This document shows, in pieces, positions 15,965 to 26,316 of a stretch of DNA of 64,000 nt. Position numbers and translations under genes: made by a program. Within the stretch, counting starts at the first letter, position 1; every line of letters starts with the position of its first letter. The notes under the pieces are model-generated. The model saw only the letters and a list, made by a program, of their open reading frames with translations, was not told the origin of the DNA and did not search any database. Origin of the DNA: SAR202 cluster bacterium bin16. GTDB taxonomy: Bacteria > Chloroflexota > Dehalococcoidia > Lucifugimonadales > Australimonadaceae. The DNA is taken from assembly GCA_002238425.1 (NCBI GenBank), contig MPMJ01000014.1:1-64000 (forward strand). The letters run 5' to 3'.

Positions 15965-17485
15965 ATGCTGACCAAAGTGAACACATGCGCGCTGACCGGG
16001 CTCGACGGACAGATCATCGAGGTGGAGGTGGACGTCGCTCCCGGCCTGCCGCACTTCGTTGTGGTGGGGCTGCCCGACGCGGCGGTGCAGGAATCGCGCG
16101 AGCGCGTTCGTTCGGCCATCCGCAATTCAGGCTTCGAGTTCCCCATGCGCCGCATCACCGTGAGCCTCGCTCCCGCCGACATCCGCAAGGAAGGACCCTC
16201 CTACGACCTTCCCATAGCGGTGGGCATCCTCGCCAGCAGCGGCCAGATCGACATCATGCTCGGCGAGACGGTGCTCATCGGTGAACTGTCACTCGAGGGC
16301 AACCTGCGCCACACCGACGGCATCCTCCCGATGGTGGGGGTCGCACGGGACCGCGGGATGCGGACAGCGGTTGTGCCCCAGACGAACGCGGACGAGGCCG
16401 CGCTCGTGGAGAGCGTAGACGTGCTGGGCGCGCGCACGCTCCGCGAACTCGTGGAGCACATCAGGGGCGATGCGCCCATCCTCACGCACACACCAATCGT
16501 AGAACTGTCCCGCATCGCACCCGAGGACTACGCCATAGACATGGCCGACATCCGCGGGCAGGACCAGGCGAAGCGTGCGATCGAGATCGCGGCAGCGGGC
16601 GGGCACAACCTCCTGATGACCGGACCGCCCGGCAGCGGCAAGACGCTCCTTGCTCGCGCGATGGCTTCCATCCTGCCGCCCCTCACCCCTACCGAAGCCC
16701 TGGAAACGACCAAGGTCTACAGCATCGCCGGGATGCTGCGCGACGACACCCCGCTGGTCTCGACGCGTCCCTTCCGTTCGCCGCACCACACCATCTCACA
16801 TGCAGGGCTCGTAGGCGGCGGAAGGATCCCCAAGCCGGGGGAGGTGTCGCTCAGCCACCGGGGCGTGCTGTTCCTCGACGAACTACCCGAGTTCGGGCAC
16901 AGCGTCCTGGAGGTGCTGCGGCAGCCGATAGAGGACAAGGTCGTCACCATCAGCCGGGCGAACGGCTCTGTGACGTATCCAGCGAGTTTCATGCTGGTCG
17001 GCGCCATGAACCCGTGCTTCTGCGGCAACTACGGCGACCCGAGGAAGGCCTGTACCTGCTCGTCGCAACTCCTCAGCCGCTACCAGAAGCGGATCTCCGG
17101 CCCGCTGTTGGACAGGATGGATATCTTCATCGACGTTCCACGGGTGGAGTACGAGAAGCTGACGGGCGACGTGACAGGCGAGCCCTCAGCACGCATCCGG
17201 GAATGCGTCTGCCACGCGCGGCAGGTGCAACAGGCGCGGTTCCGCGAGTCGTGCGTCCAGTGCAACGCGGACATGGGACCGTCCGACGTGTGGAATTTCT
17301 GCCGTATGGACGATGAAGCCGAAGGGCTCGCGCGCGCTGTGATGGAGCGCATGCACTTCTCCGCACGGGCGTTCCACCGCACGCTCAAACTCGCGCGCAC
17401 CATCGCGGACCTCAGCGGCGGGGACATCATCGGCATGCCGCACCTCGCGGAGGCGGTGCAGTACCGCCAGCGCGGGGCCGAATAG
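15965..17485 (+). CDS. comM: YifB family Mg chelatase-like AAA ATPase (ComM-like)
   Basis: MLTKVNTCALTGLDG, GPPGSGKTLLARAMASILPPL, HHTISHAGLVGGG. ORF opens at 15917; ATG 15965 preferred. Confidence 0.92.
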   Translation: MLTKVNTCALTGLDGQIIEVEVDVAPGLPHFVVVGLPDAAVQESRERVRSAIRNSGFEFPMRRITVSLAPADIRKEGPSYDLPIAVGILASSGQIDIMLGETVLIGELSLEGNLRHTDGILPMVGVARDRGMRTAVVPQTNADEAALVESVDVLGARTLRELVEHIRGDAPILTHTPIVELSRIAPEDYAIDMADIRGQDQAKRAIEIAAAGGHNLLMTGPPGSGKTLLARAMASILPPLTPTEALETTKVYSIAGMLRDDTPLVSTRPFRSPHHTISHAGLVGGGRIPKPGEVSLSHRGVLFLDELPEFGHSVLEVLRQPIEDKVVTISRANGSVTYPASFMLVGAMNPCFCGNYGDPRKACTCSSQLLSRYQKRISGPLLDRMDIFIDVPRVEYEKLTGDVTGEPSARIRECVCHARQVQQARFRESCVQCNADMGPSDVWNFCRMDDEAEGLARAVMERMHFSARAFHRTLKLARTIADLSGGDIIGMPHLAEAVQYRQRGAE

Positions 17486-17555
17486 GAAGCGTACGTCAGA
17501 CGTGGCGCAACGCTAAACTGTGCGGCAGTCCGCCATGGCGCCGGCAGGAGGAAGT

Positions 17556-19394
17556 GTGAGGATAGCCGTCTGCGTAAAGTGGGTGCCCGCGATATCCCGA
17601 ATACGCCTCGACCCGGAGACGAAACGCCTCGTCCGGGAAGGCGTACCGAGCGAACTGAACGCCTACGACGTACTTGCGGTCAACCGCGCGGTCGAACTGA
17701 AGCAGGCGCTGGGCGGCAGCGTCGCGGTCTACACGATGGGGCCACCCGATGCGCGGCGCGGTCTCGTGCGTTGCCTGGCGATGGGGGCTGACGACGCGTT
17801 CCACCTGAACGACTTCGCGTTCGCGGGCGCGGACACACTGGGGACGTCCCGCGCGCTGGCACTCGCACTCTCCCGCGAGGAGTACGACCTCGTCCTGTTC
17901 GGCAACAACAGCGTCGACGCGGAGACCGGACAGGTCGGGCCGGAAGTCGCGGAGATGCTGGGCATCCCCCAGATCACAGCCGTCAGCAAGCTGGAGGTCA
18001 CGAAGGACGGTGCCGTGCGTACGGAGCGGGCACTGGAGAACGGCACCGAGGTCGTGGAAGGCGCGCTACCGCTGCTCGTGTCGGTCACCGAGGGGGTCGC
18101 ACATGATGCGCAAGCCCCACGCGATGCGGTGCGCGCCGCCGAGGAACGCGAGATTGCCGAACTGACTGCCACGATGCTCGCCGACGACGTTTCGCAGTTC
18201 GGGGCGGCGGGCTCGCCGACCTGGGTCGCGGAGGTTCGGCAGATCGAACCGTCGCGCGAGGGCAGGCTCATCAACGAAGGCAGCGCGGCGGCGATGGCGC
18301 GAGAGGCTGTCGCGGCACTCGTTGACCGAGGTGCACTCGATACTGATGCCGATACAGCAGACACTTCGGACACGGCAGCCGACGCTCCCCGCCCCGCTGG
18401 CGGACCGGAACTGTGGGTGATCACTGAGGCGGACGAGAGCGGACTGCGGCCCGTCACGCTCGAGATGCTGGCTGCGGCGCAGCCTGTTGCGGACGTGCTG
18501 CGCGGCAGGGTCGCAGCGTTCGTCATCGGGGGAGGGGATGCGGCAGACTACGCGAGCGCGCTGGGGGAGGCAGGGGCGGATGTGGTCATGGTCGCTTCCG
18601 ATAGCGGGCTATCGGCTTACTCCACGGCTGCATACACAGCGGTGCTGGCGGAGGCCATCGCTGAGCGGCAGCCGTTCGCGGTGCTGCTGCCTTCGACTCC
18701 GAACGGTCGCGACTTAGCGGCACGCGTATCGGCACGGCTGAACCTCGGCCTGACCGGTGACTGCATCGGGCTGGATGTAGACGATTCCGGGCTGGCGCAA
18801 CTCAAGCCCGCATTCGGTGGCAACATCGTTGCCCCCATCTACTCGCGCACGCTCCCGAACATGGCGACAGTGCGGCCCGGCGTGTTCAGCGCACTGCAGC
18901 CAGATCCAGCCAGGAGCATCACGGTAGAGACCATCAGGGCAGCGGCTATACCGAGTGACGGCCTGACACGAGTGGAGTTCCGCGCCGCGCCGGACGACGA
19001 CGCGGCCGCTCTGGACAAGGCGCGGGCGGTCGTGTGCGTCGGGATGGGCGTCGGCGGGCCGGAGCACATCTCTGAGTTGGAGGAACTGCGGGCGCTGCTG
19101 GGCGCAGACCTCATCTGCACGCGAGACGTGGTGGAGGCCGGGTGGATGCCGCGGCAGCGTCAGGTGGGACTGACGGGGCGCTCCATCGCTCCACGCCTGT
19201 ACGTGGGCGTCGGTGTGCGCGGCGATTTCAACCACGCCGTGGGGATACAGCGCGCGGGCACAGTGCTTGCGGTCAACAACGACCGCCGCGCCGCGTTCTT
19301 CCGGGGCCAGTCAGACATAGGCGTGATGGCCGACTGGCGGGAGTTCGTGCCCGCGCTCGTTGAGGAGTTGCGACGCCATCGCAACGGCGGGTGA
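17556..19394 (+). CDS. Electron transfer flavoprotein, fused beta-alpha
   Basis: N-half EtfB-like (RIAVCVKWVP, NAYDVLAVNRAVELK, GNNSVDAETGQVGPEVAEMLGIP); C-half EtfA-like (LTGDCIGLDVD, FGGNIVAPIYSRT, RPGVFSALQPD, ACKs replaced by VGLTGRSIAPRLYVGVGV). Confidence 0.88.
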   Translation: MRIAVCVKWVPAISRIRLDPETKRLVREGVPSELNAYDVLAVNRAVELKQALGGSVAVYTMGPPDARRGLVRCLAMGADDAFHLNDFAFAGADTLGTSRALALALSREEYDLVLFGNNSVDAETGQVGPEVAEMLGIPQITAVSKLEVTKDGAVRTERALENGTEVVEGALPLLVSVTEGVAHDAQAPRDAVRAAEEREIAELTATMLADDVSQFGAAGSPTWVAEVRQIEPSREGRLINEGSAAAMAREAVAALVDRGALDTDADTADTSDTAADAPRPAGGPELWVITEADESGLRPVTLEMLAAAQPVADVLRGRVAAFVIGGGDAADYASALGEAGADVVMVASDSGLSAYSTAAYTAVLAEAIAERQPFAVLLPSTPNGRDLAARVSARLNLGLTGDCIGLDVDDSGLAQLKPAFGGNIVAPIYSRTLPNMATVRPGVFSALQPDPARSITVETIRAAAIPSDGLTRVEFRAAPDDDAAALDKARAVVCVGMGVGGPEHISELEELRALLGADLICTRDVVEAGWMPRQRQVGLTGRSIAPRLYVGVGVRGDFNHAVGIQRAGTVLAVNNDRRAAFFRGQSDIGVMADWREFVPALVEELRRHRNGG

Positions 19395-21493
19395 TGAAGA
19401 GCCGCCTGCTGGCATCCGCACTCCTTGCCGCAGTGGTGCTGGGTCTCATCGCAGCGCTGGATGCGGCGCTGGACGAACCGCAGGTGGAGCGACTCCCCAT
19501 CGTGCCGCCCGAGGAGTCGCCGCTCGCTTCTGCCGAACTGCTGCGCGAGTTTGCCGGGTTCGCATACGCAGACCTCTCGGAGGAGGACTGGGAAGGACTC
19601 GCGCTCTCCCTACTTCCCGGTAGCCAGGCAACATGCACCGTTGAGTCGCTCGCCGTTTACGCTGGAGCGACGCAGCGCGACGCAGCGGAGGCAATAGAAG
19701 CTTCCATCGATCGTGAGGACGCAGGGCGCGTTCAGTTCGTCCGTCTGCCCGCCGTCGAGTGGCGCATCGCCGGCATGACCGTGGAGGGTGAACAGGCCAC
19801 GGTAGAACGGCGCGCGCAGGCCCTGGGACGAGACGCCGTACCTCCGCTGGCGCGCAAGGACAAGTGGGTAGTAGCGGACGGCGTATGGTGGCTGGAACCG
19901 GAGAGCGTCGCGCCCGGATGCAGCGAGAAAGTTCGAGAGGAGGAGGATGTCCTCCCCGGGTACGCTGCCGAAGAAGGAGGTTCCTTCGAACGTCCACTCG
20001 CGATGGGAACACCAGTGAGTGCAGTCTCGCCAGAAGGACGCGCAGTCAACGTGACGCTCACGAAAGCGGAGCGCGGTGTGAGCCCCGCGCCCCCACAGGA
20101 CGGCTTCGAGCACGCCTACGTAGAGATGCGCGTGGAATCAGCGGAGGATGAGCAACTCGGCCTGCCGCCCGGGTTCCACTCCGCATCGTTCGACGGTTGG
20201 TTCCTGCATGAGTCCGGCCCGGTGAGCACTGACATCTGCACCGGCACGGAACACACCGGCGTGACGTGCCAGCTGATCGCTGGCCGCTTCCTCATTGCAG
20301 CGGACGACCCTTCGCCACGGCTCGCGTGGACGGTTACCCAACCCGGTGAGCGCATCGAGGCTCTGGCATGGTGGCGGCTACCCACAACAGAGCGTGGCGG
20401 CGAACCACTGGTACACGACCTCACTCCCGAGGAGACGGCGCGCATCACGACTGAGGCATCCATCTCACCGGACGAATGGCGCACCGACTTCGCTCGAGTA
20501 ACTGCGGACCTGAGCGATGCGGTCGTTGTAAGCGGCGGGCGTGGGCCTATCCCCGTCATCACCCAAGCACGCTACGAGACGATCGAACAGGCCGACGGGT
20601 GGATCAGGGATAGGGAGCCGGTGCTGGCGGCATTCGCCGGAGACGAGGCGCGGGCGTATCCGCTGCGTCTGCTCCTCGCGCACGAGGCGGTGAACGACTG
20701 GCTGGGAGGCTCGCCGCTGCTGGTCACGTACTGCCCACGCTGCAACAGTGCGGCGGTGTTCGAGCGCAACGCCGGAACACTTACACTGGAATTCGACGCA
20801 GCCAGCGCGCTGCGCTCCGAGAACCGGGTACTCTTCGACGAGGCCACGGAGTCGTGGTGGCAGCAGGCGACCGGCGAGGCCGTCGCAGGTGAGTTCGCAG
20901 GGCTCCGGTTGCGGCCAGCCGAAAGCGCCCTCATCTCCTGGAAGGACTTCAAGCGTGCCTACCCGGACGGAACCGTCCTTTCTCAATCATCGGGCTTCGA
21001 TCTCGATTACGAGTTCAACCCGTACTTCAACGTTGATTTCACCCAGCCACCTGAATCCTCCGGCGAGACCGACCCGCGCTTGCCGCCCCGTGCACGAGTG
21101 CTGGGACTCTTGAGCGACGGCGAAGCACTCGCGGTGCCGTTCTCGGAGCTCTTCTTCTCCGGGGTCGTCAACGTAACGGTCGACGGCGCGCCCGTGGCCG
21201 CGTTCTGGCAGCGGGGAACGTCGTCTCCGCTCAGCAGCGCGAACGTTGCAGAGGGACGGGAAGTGGGGGCGGCGGTCGCATTCGATGCCCGGCTCGGGAA
21301 CCGGACGCTCACGTTCCAAGCAGAGCGCGGCGCCTTCATCGACGAACAGACCGGTTCGACGTGGAGCATCACGGGGCAGGCACAGAGCGGGCCACTCGCA
21401 GGCAGCCGTCTGAACGTCTTCCAGCACGCCAATAGCTTCTGGTCGTGCTGGTCGGCGTTCCGACCGACGACAGGGTTATACGCCGCTAGCTGA
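19391..21493 (+). CDS. DUF3179-domain protein with N-terminal signal/TM segment
   Basis: LLVTYCPRCNSAAVFER, SGFDLDYEFNPY, DEQTGSTWSITGQAQSGPLAGSRL; ATGA overlap with ETF. Confidence 0.8.
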   Translation: MMKSRLLASALLAAVVLGLIAALDAALDEPQVERLPIVPPEESPLASAELLREFAGFAYADLSEEDWEGLALSLLPGSQATCTVESLAVYAGATQRDAAEAIEASIDREDAGRVQFVRLPAVEWRIAGMTVEGEQATVERRAQALGRDAVPPLARKDKWVVADGVWWLEPESVAPGCSEKVREEEDVLPGYAAEEGGSFERPLAMGTPVSAVSPEGRAVNVTLTKAERGVSPAPPQDGFEHAYVEMRVESAEDEQLGLPPGFHSASFDGWFLHESGPVSTDICTGTEHTGVTCQLIAGRFLIAADDPSPRLAWTVTQPGERIEALAWWRLPTTERGGEPLVHDLTPEETARITTEASISPDEWRTDFARVTADLSDAVVVSGGRGPIPVITQARYETIEQADGWIRDREPVLAAFAGDEARAYPLRLLLAHEAVNDWLGGSPLLVTYCPRCNSAAVFERNAGTLTLEFDAASALRSENRVLFDEATESWWQQATGEAVAGEFAGLRLRPAESALISWKDFKRAYPDGTVLSQSSGFDLDYEFNPYFNVDFTQPPESSGETDPRLPPRARVLGLLSDGEALAVPFSELFFSGVVNVTVDGAPVAAFWQRGTSSPLSSANVAEGREVGAAVAFDARLGNRTLTFQAERGAFIDEQTGSTWSITGQAQSGPLAGSRLNVFQHANSFWSCWSAFRPTTGLYAAS

Positions 21494-22253
21494 CGCTCCA
21501 GCCCGCGTCCACCAGCAGGTGATGGCCGTTGACCGCGCCCGCTTCCCTGCTCGCGAGGAAGACCACTGCACCCGCAATCTCCTCCGGCTGGAGCCGTCTG
21601 CCGATGGGAGAGTGGCGCAGAAAGTCGGTGTCGCTGCGGGCGGAGTCGGGGTTCCGCGTCATGGGGGTATCGGTTGGGCCGGGCCCGACAGCATTGACGG
21701 TAATGCCCTGCATGGCCCATTCCGTGGCCAGCGACTTGGTAAGCGCGACGACGCCTCCCTTTGCCGAGACATACACGGCGCGGTTCGGTCCGGAGGTGAC
21801 GACCAGTTGCGAGGCGACGTTGACGATCCGCCCATAGCCCGCGTTCAGCATGTGGCGCGCCGCGGCCTGCGCCGCGAAGAACACACCCTTCAGGTTCACG
21901 CCGTGCACCGCGTCCCAATGCTCCTCCGACACGTCCAGGGCACTCAGGCGGGAGCTGACGCCAGAGTTGTTCACGAGGATGTGCAACCCCCCGAGATCGG
22001 CGGCGATGGAGTCGAAGACCGGGGCGATGTCGGCGGTGGCAGTAACGTCCAAGTCGTAACCACGCGCCTTACCGCCTGCAGCCTCTATCTCACGCACGAA
22101 TGCGTCCACATCAGAACGCTTGGAAGGAAGGTTGGTTACTGCAACGGTAGCGCCCGCCTGCGCGAGCGCAGTGCTGACGGCTCCGCCGATCCCCTGGCTG
22201 CCGCCGGTCACGACGGCGACCATGCCGTCCAGTCTGAAAGGCCCCTGTGTCAT
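21486..22253 (-). CDS. SDR family oxidoreductase
   Basis: TGGSQGIGGAVSTALAQAG, NNSGV, YVSAKGGV. Confidence 0.92.
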   Translation of the reverse strand: MTQGPFRLDGMVAVVTGGSQGIGGAVSTALAQAGATVAVTNLPSKRSDVDAFVREIEAAGGKARGYDLDVTATADIAPVFDSIAADLGGLHILVNNSGVSSRLSALDVSEEHWDAVHGVNLKGVFFAAQAAARHMLNAGYGRIVNVASQLVVTSGPNRAVYVSAKGGVVALTKSLATEWAMQGITVNAVGPGPTDTPMTRNPDSARSDTDFLRHSPIGRRLQPEEIAGAVVFLASREAGAVNGHHLLVDAGWSVS

Positions 22254-22286
22254 GCGAGGATTATAGGCGCTGGGACAGGCCCAGTC

Positions 22287-22499
22287 CTACAGGTAGGTGA
22301 ACCCGGCCGGGAGCGAGGCGTGGCCACCGCCGTAGTCACTCTCCTTGGGGACCGGGTTTCGGAGTTCGTCACGGGTCAGGTAGTTGTAGGAGATAACGCC
22401 GATGGTGGTTGCTGCCACGATAGCGGCCAGCAGTCCGAGGATTATGAGCGAGAGATAGACGAGGCGAGCGTTGCGAGGCGCGGCGCTTGCTACGGACAT
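22287..22499 (-). CDS. Small single-TM hypothetical protein (70 aa)
   Basis: MSVASAAPRNARLVYLSLIILGLLAAIVAATTIGVISYNYL...; internal start of the 22287..23321 ORF. Confidence 0.5.
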   Translation of the reverse strand: MSVASAAPRNARLVYLSLIILGLLAAIVAATTIGVISYNYLTRDELRNPVPKESDYGGGHASLPAGFTYL

Positions 22500-22697
22500 G
22501 GGTGATTGGGCCTCCGGCGGAGCATCGGTATCGTATCGAACCGTCCTCGTAACGCTACTATAGGCGACGGCGCGCCGCAAGGCGTTGAGGGCCATGTACG
22601 AGCCGCAGGTTCCGTAGAAGGGCGCACCGTTACCATCTGCACGCGGCGCAGTCAGGAAGTTATTGTTTACAGGAGCAGACTCCCATCCGAGTGAGAC

Positions 22698-23801
22698 GTG
22701 CCTCTCGATCCGCTGACAACTGACCTGCACCTGCAACGACTGATCGCCGGCGGCGTGTTCATCGCCACTGTGGTCATCGCGTTTGTCTTTTTCGGCATCA
22801 CGCGCTTCGTCACCCGCAAATACCTCACCGGAGTGAGCGGGCGTACTTACCGCCTGGCGCATTCCATCATGCGCGCCACCTCGAGGCCAGGAGCCCTCTT
22901 CCTGCTGATCCTCGGAGCAACAGTCTCCACGCTCATCTGGCCAGACGCGCAAGCCTGGGGCGACGAGGTTACGACCATCGGCGGAGCCGCGCTCGTGCTC
23001 GTTGGCGCCTTTGCCTTGTCCAATGTCTTCATTGCCGTTGCGAACTGGTACAGCCTTACCATCGCGATCTCCACCAAGACCGACCTGGACGACCGGATAC
23101 TTCCGGTAGCGAAGCGCGTGATCCCCCTGTCCGTCTACGCCGTCGGCGGGCTCATCGTCCTGGACATGCTGGGAGTCAGCATCAGCCCTCTGCTGGGTGG
23201 TCTCGGCATCACCGGGCTGGCCGTCGCGTTGGGATTGCAGCCGACGCTCAGCAACTTCTTTGCGGGAACGAACATCCTCTCTGAGGGCGTGTTCTCGAAC
23301 GGAGACTACATCGAGATACAAGGCGGCCCCGCGGGTTACGTGGAGGCGGTCGGGATGCGGAGCACGAAGATACGCACATGGCTGAACAACTTCGTCGTGA
23401 TTCCGAACTCCGTCCTGGCCAGTTCGATCATGACAAACTACAGCCGACCCGACCCACGGATGAACGTCCTCGTCACCTGCGGCGTGAGTTACGACAGCGA
23501 CCTGAGCCGTGTGAACGATGTTGCGCTGGAGGTCGCCCGGGAGACTATCGCGGCGAACCCTGAGGCGGAAGATGAAGTGCCGTGGTTCGGGTTCGAGCGG
23601 TTCGGCGATTCCAACATAGACTTCTGGGTCTTCCTACAGGCGACGGACAGGGTCGGTTCGTTCATCGTGACGAACGATCTGATCAAGCGGCTGCACGCGC
23701 GCTTCCAGCAGGAAGGCATAGAGATCAACTACCCGGTGCGCAAGGTAGTGTTCGACTCCCCTGTCCCACCTGACGCGCCTCCGGCGTGGGCGGGTTCGTG
23801 A
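22698..23801 (+). CDS. Mechanosensitive ion channel (MscS family)
   Basis: LGGLGITGLAVALGLQPTLSNFFAGTNILSEGVFSNGDYIEI. Confidence 0.88.
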   Translation: MPLDPLTTDLHLQRLIAGGVFIATVVIAFVFFGITRFVTRKYLTGVSGRTYRLAHSIMRATSRPGALFLLILGATVSTLIWPDAQAWGDEVTTIGGAALVLVGAFALSNVFIAVANWYSLTIAISTKTDLDDRILPVAKRVIPLSVYAVGGLIVLDMLGVSISPLLGGLGITGLAVALGLQPTLSNFFAGTNILSEGVFSNGDYIEIQGGPAGYVEAVGMRSTKIRTWLNNFVVIPNSVLASSIMTNYSRPDPRMNVLVTCGVSYDSDLSRVNDVALEVARETIAANPEAEDEVPWFGFERFGDSNIDFWVFLQATDRVGSFIVTNDLIKRLHARFQQEGIEINYPVRKVVFDSPVPPDAPPAWAGS

Positions 23802-24595
23802 GCGGACTGCCGGACCTGTTGGCGCACCGCAATGAGGCGCTCGCGCTACTGGGGCGCCGCCCCACCTGCGTCTTTACCGACATAGACGGAACGCTCTCCC
23901 CCATCGTTGCCGACCCCGCTGCCGCCACCGTGCCCGATGCGACGCGCTCGGCCCTGGCAGCGCTTGTGGAGCGCATACCAGTGGTTGCGCTTACCGGGCG
24001 GAGCGTTGACGACGCAAGGCGGGTGCTGGCGCTCGATGCGCTGGTCTACTCCGGCAACCACGGGGCCGAGTGGTGGGAGGACGGGTTGTTGAGCGTCGAG
24101 CCCACGGCCGAGCCATACCTCGAACGGGTCCGGGAGATCGCGAAGGCAGTGGAACGCGGCATCACCACCCCAGGCACCCTCCTTGAGGACAAAGGTGTGA
24201 GCCTCTCCGTGCACTACCGGAACGCGGCTCAGCCCGATACCGCCCGGTCAGGCATCCTCGACTTCCTCGATGCACACGCCCAGGGGATGAGCATCCGTGA
24301 AGGGAAGATGGTGGTGGAGGTGCGCCCACCGGTCGAGCTTTCCAAGGGCGAAGCGGTACGCTCATTCACACGACGCAAGGGGCTGGCGTCGGCGCTCGTG
24401 CTCGGGGACGACCGTACTGACGCGGAGGCGTTCGCGGTCATCCGAGAGATGCGCGACGCCGGGGCGATCCGCGGGCTGTGCGCTGCAGTAGCAACAGCAG
24501 ACGCTCCTGCGGAACTGTTGGCGTCGGCGGACTATACGCTGGCAGACACAGCAGCAGTAGGGCGGTTCCTTACCTGGCTCGCCACGGAGTTGTAG
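23786..24595 (+). CDS. otsB: Trehalose-phosphatase
   Basis: TDIDGTLSPIV, ALTGRSVDDAR, YSGNHGAEWW, VLGDDRTDAEAF. Confidence 0.88.
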   Translation: MGGFVSGLPDLLAHRNEALALLGRRPTCVFTDIDGTLSPIVADPAAATVPDATRSALAALVERIPVVALTGRSVDDARRVLALDALVYSGNHGAEWWEDGLLSVEPTAEPYLERVREIAKAVERGITTPGTLLEDKGVSLSVHYRNAAQPDTARSGILDFLDAHAQGMSIREGKMVVEVRPPVELSKGEAVRSFTRRKGLASALVLGDDRTDAEAFAVIREMRDAGAIRGLCAAVATADAPAELLASADYTLADTAAVGRFLTWLATEL

Positions 24596-24631
24596 CGAAT
24601 GCCAAAGTGAGACAGATAAGATGGCAATCGG

Positions 24632-25249
24632 ATGCTTATGAGATACCTCCCATTGCTGCTCATGCTCGTGACTCTGGCCGCGTGCTCGCAGGGCAACGAG
24701 CCCGATGCCGACGCAACGGCAAGCGCAGCCATCGCCGCATCTCAAGCAACCGCTGAAGCAGCGCAGCAACGCGAAGATATCGTGGCCACCATAACCGCGG
24801 CTGCTCCGACCCCGCGTCCCTCACCCACTCCCACCGGGACGCCCACTCCGAAGCCTCCCCCCACGGCAACGGCGACCGCCACAGCAATCCCGACGCCGAC
24901 CCCAACAGCGACGCCGACTCCGCGCCCCTTGCGGGTGGGCCCCTTCCCAACCCCCACGCCCGCTCCACCGCCGCTTGTCCTCGCCGACCCATCGAGGCCA
25001 CACACGATAAAGCTGGCGGAACTCCTCAACGAGAGGAACCGGCTGCTGTACGAGATGCCAGACTTCGCGGGCCAGCCGTCGTCCGAAGAAGTGAACGTCT
25101 GGAGCAGGGCCCTCCGCGACTGGCTGGAGGCGCAGGAAGGCTACTGCGGAATCGTGGACTACTTTGAGCTCGAGCGAGCGAACTGCAATCGGATGGCAGA
25201 AGACGCGTTGATGATGCAACGCACACTGCAGGGTTGGCAACGCCGCTAG
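24632..25249 (+). CDS. Putative lipoprotein with Pro/Thr-rich linker
   Basis: Signal peptide with lipobox LAAC, long TPTPTATP low-complexity linker. Confidence 0.65.
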   Translation: MLMRYLPLLLMLVTLAACSQGNEPDADATASAAIAASQATAEAAQQREDIVATITAAAPTPRPSPTPTGTPTPKPPPTATATATAIPTPTPTATPTPRPLRVGPFPTPTPAPPPLVLADPSRPHTIKLAELLNERNRLLYEMPDFAGQPSSEEVNVWSRALRDWLEAQEGYCGIVDYFELERANCNRMAEDALMMQRTLQGWQRR

Positions 25250-25282
25250 CAGGAATGCACAACCGAGGGCCGCGCAGGCTCG

Positions 25283-26296
25283 CTAGAGGCTGAGCACGCT
25301 CGGTGCGAAGAGGTCCTCGACCTCCGGCTTCTCCGCGATGAGGTGCTGCTCGTGGAGGAAGTCGCTCACGGTTTCAATCATGGGGCGGTTCGCCTCCACC
25401 CCGTACACGAACGGATCGCCGTCGAGCAGCTTGCGGGTCTGCGCCATGTACTCCCTGCCGAACACCATGAAGGAAGGGATGCGCTCATTGAGCGTGGCCT
25501 CGGCGTGCCGCTTAGCCTGTACGAACGCGTCGTACAGATTGAACGCAGCCCACGGGTACTTGTCGTAGGTTGACTTCCTGATGGTGTACATCTGTGTGGC
25601 CGGGATGAAGCCGTACTTTGCGTAGAAGCGCGAGCCTTCCTCGATGAGGCTGGGAAAGAGAGGTCTGACCTTGCTCCAGTCGCCGCTTCCGCGTATCCGG
25701 GAGGAGCGGTCTATGACGTTGCCCGCAGCGCCCGCTCCTGCTCCCAGGCCGGAGACAGCGTCGATCTGATTGCTGAGGATCATCGAAGCGAGGCTCTCCG
25801 TCTCCGGGATGCGGGCAAACGAGATGCCCTCCGGCGGCTCGAAGCCGGTCACGCCGCCGTGGCTGAACTCCTCGCTCCGCTCCATGAACCAGTGGATGTC
25901 GTACTGCGAGACGCCGAAGTCGTGTTCGAGCACGCCGCGCAGCCAGATAGATGCAGTCATCTGGTACTCGGGGACTCCCACGCGCTTGCCCTTCAGGTCG
26001 GCAGGGACACTTATGCCGGAGTCCGCGTGGTGGCGAAGCTCGGCGTGCATGAAACGGCGCGACGCGAACACCGGCAGCGCCACGGCGTCATACCCCTTGC
26101 TCCGGGCGATGATGTACGACGCTACGGAGAGGGAGGAGACGTCAAACTCGTTGAAGGTGAACTGACGCCAGTAGCCGGTTGAACCGTCGGCGCGTGTAGC
26201 TGTGAGCTCTATCCCCTCCGGCTTGACCTTCCCTTCGAAAAGCGGGTTGACGATGTCGGCGGGGCTCCCGATCAGGCTCATCTGGACGTCCGGCAT
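25283..26296 (-). CDS. ABC-type substrate-binding / 4,5-dihydroxyphthalate decarboxylase-like protein
   Basis: MPDVQMSLIG...FDVSSLSVASYI, DLKGKRVGVPEYQMTASIWLRG. Confidence 0.7.
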   Translation of the reverse strand: MPDVQMSLIGSPADIVNPLFEGKVKPEGIELTATRADGSTGYWRQFTFNEFDVSSLSVASYIIARSKGYDAVALPVFASRRFMHAELRHHADSGISVPADLKGKRVGVPEYQMTASIWLRGVLEHDFGVSQYDIHWFMERSEEFSHGGVTGFEPPEGISFARIPETESLASMILSNQIDAVSGLGAGAGAAGNVIDRSSRIRGSGDWSKVRPLFPSLIEEGSRFYAKYGFIPATQMYTIRKSTYDKYPWAAFNLYDAFVQAKRHAEATLNERIPSFMVFGREYMAQTRKLLDGDPFVYGVEANRPMIETVSDFLHEQHLIAEKPEVEDLFAPSVLSL

Positions 26297-26316
26297 AGAA
26301 GCACCTCCCGTATGCG

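Noticed and set aside
20000-20200. Frameshift or pseudogene in the N-half of the DUF3179 protein
   Set aside because: Reading frame is continuous from 19391 to 21493; N-half is merely unfamiliar.
24790-24970. Possible tandem repeat or CRISPR-like region
   Set aside because: It is the ACN/CCN-rich Pro/Thr linker of the lipoprotein, with no regular repeat-spacer structure.
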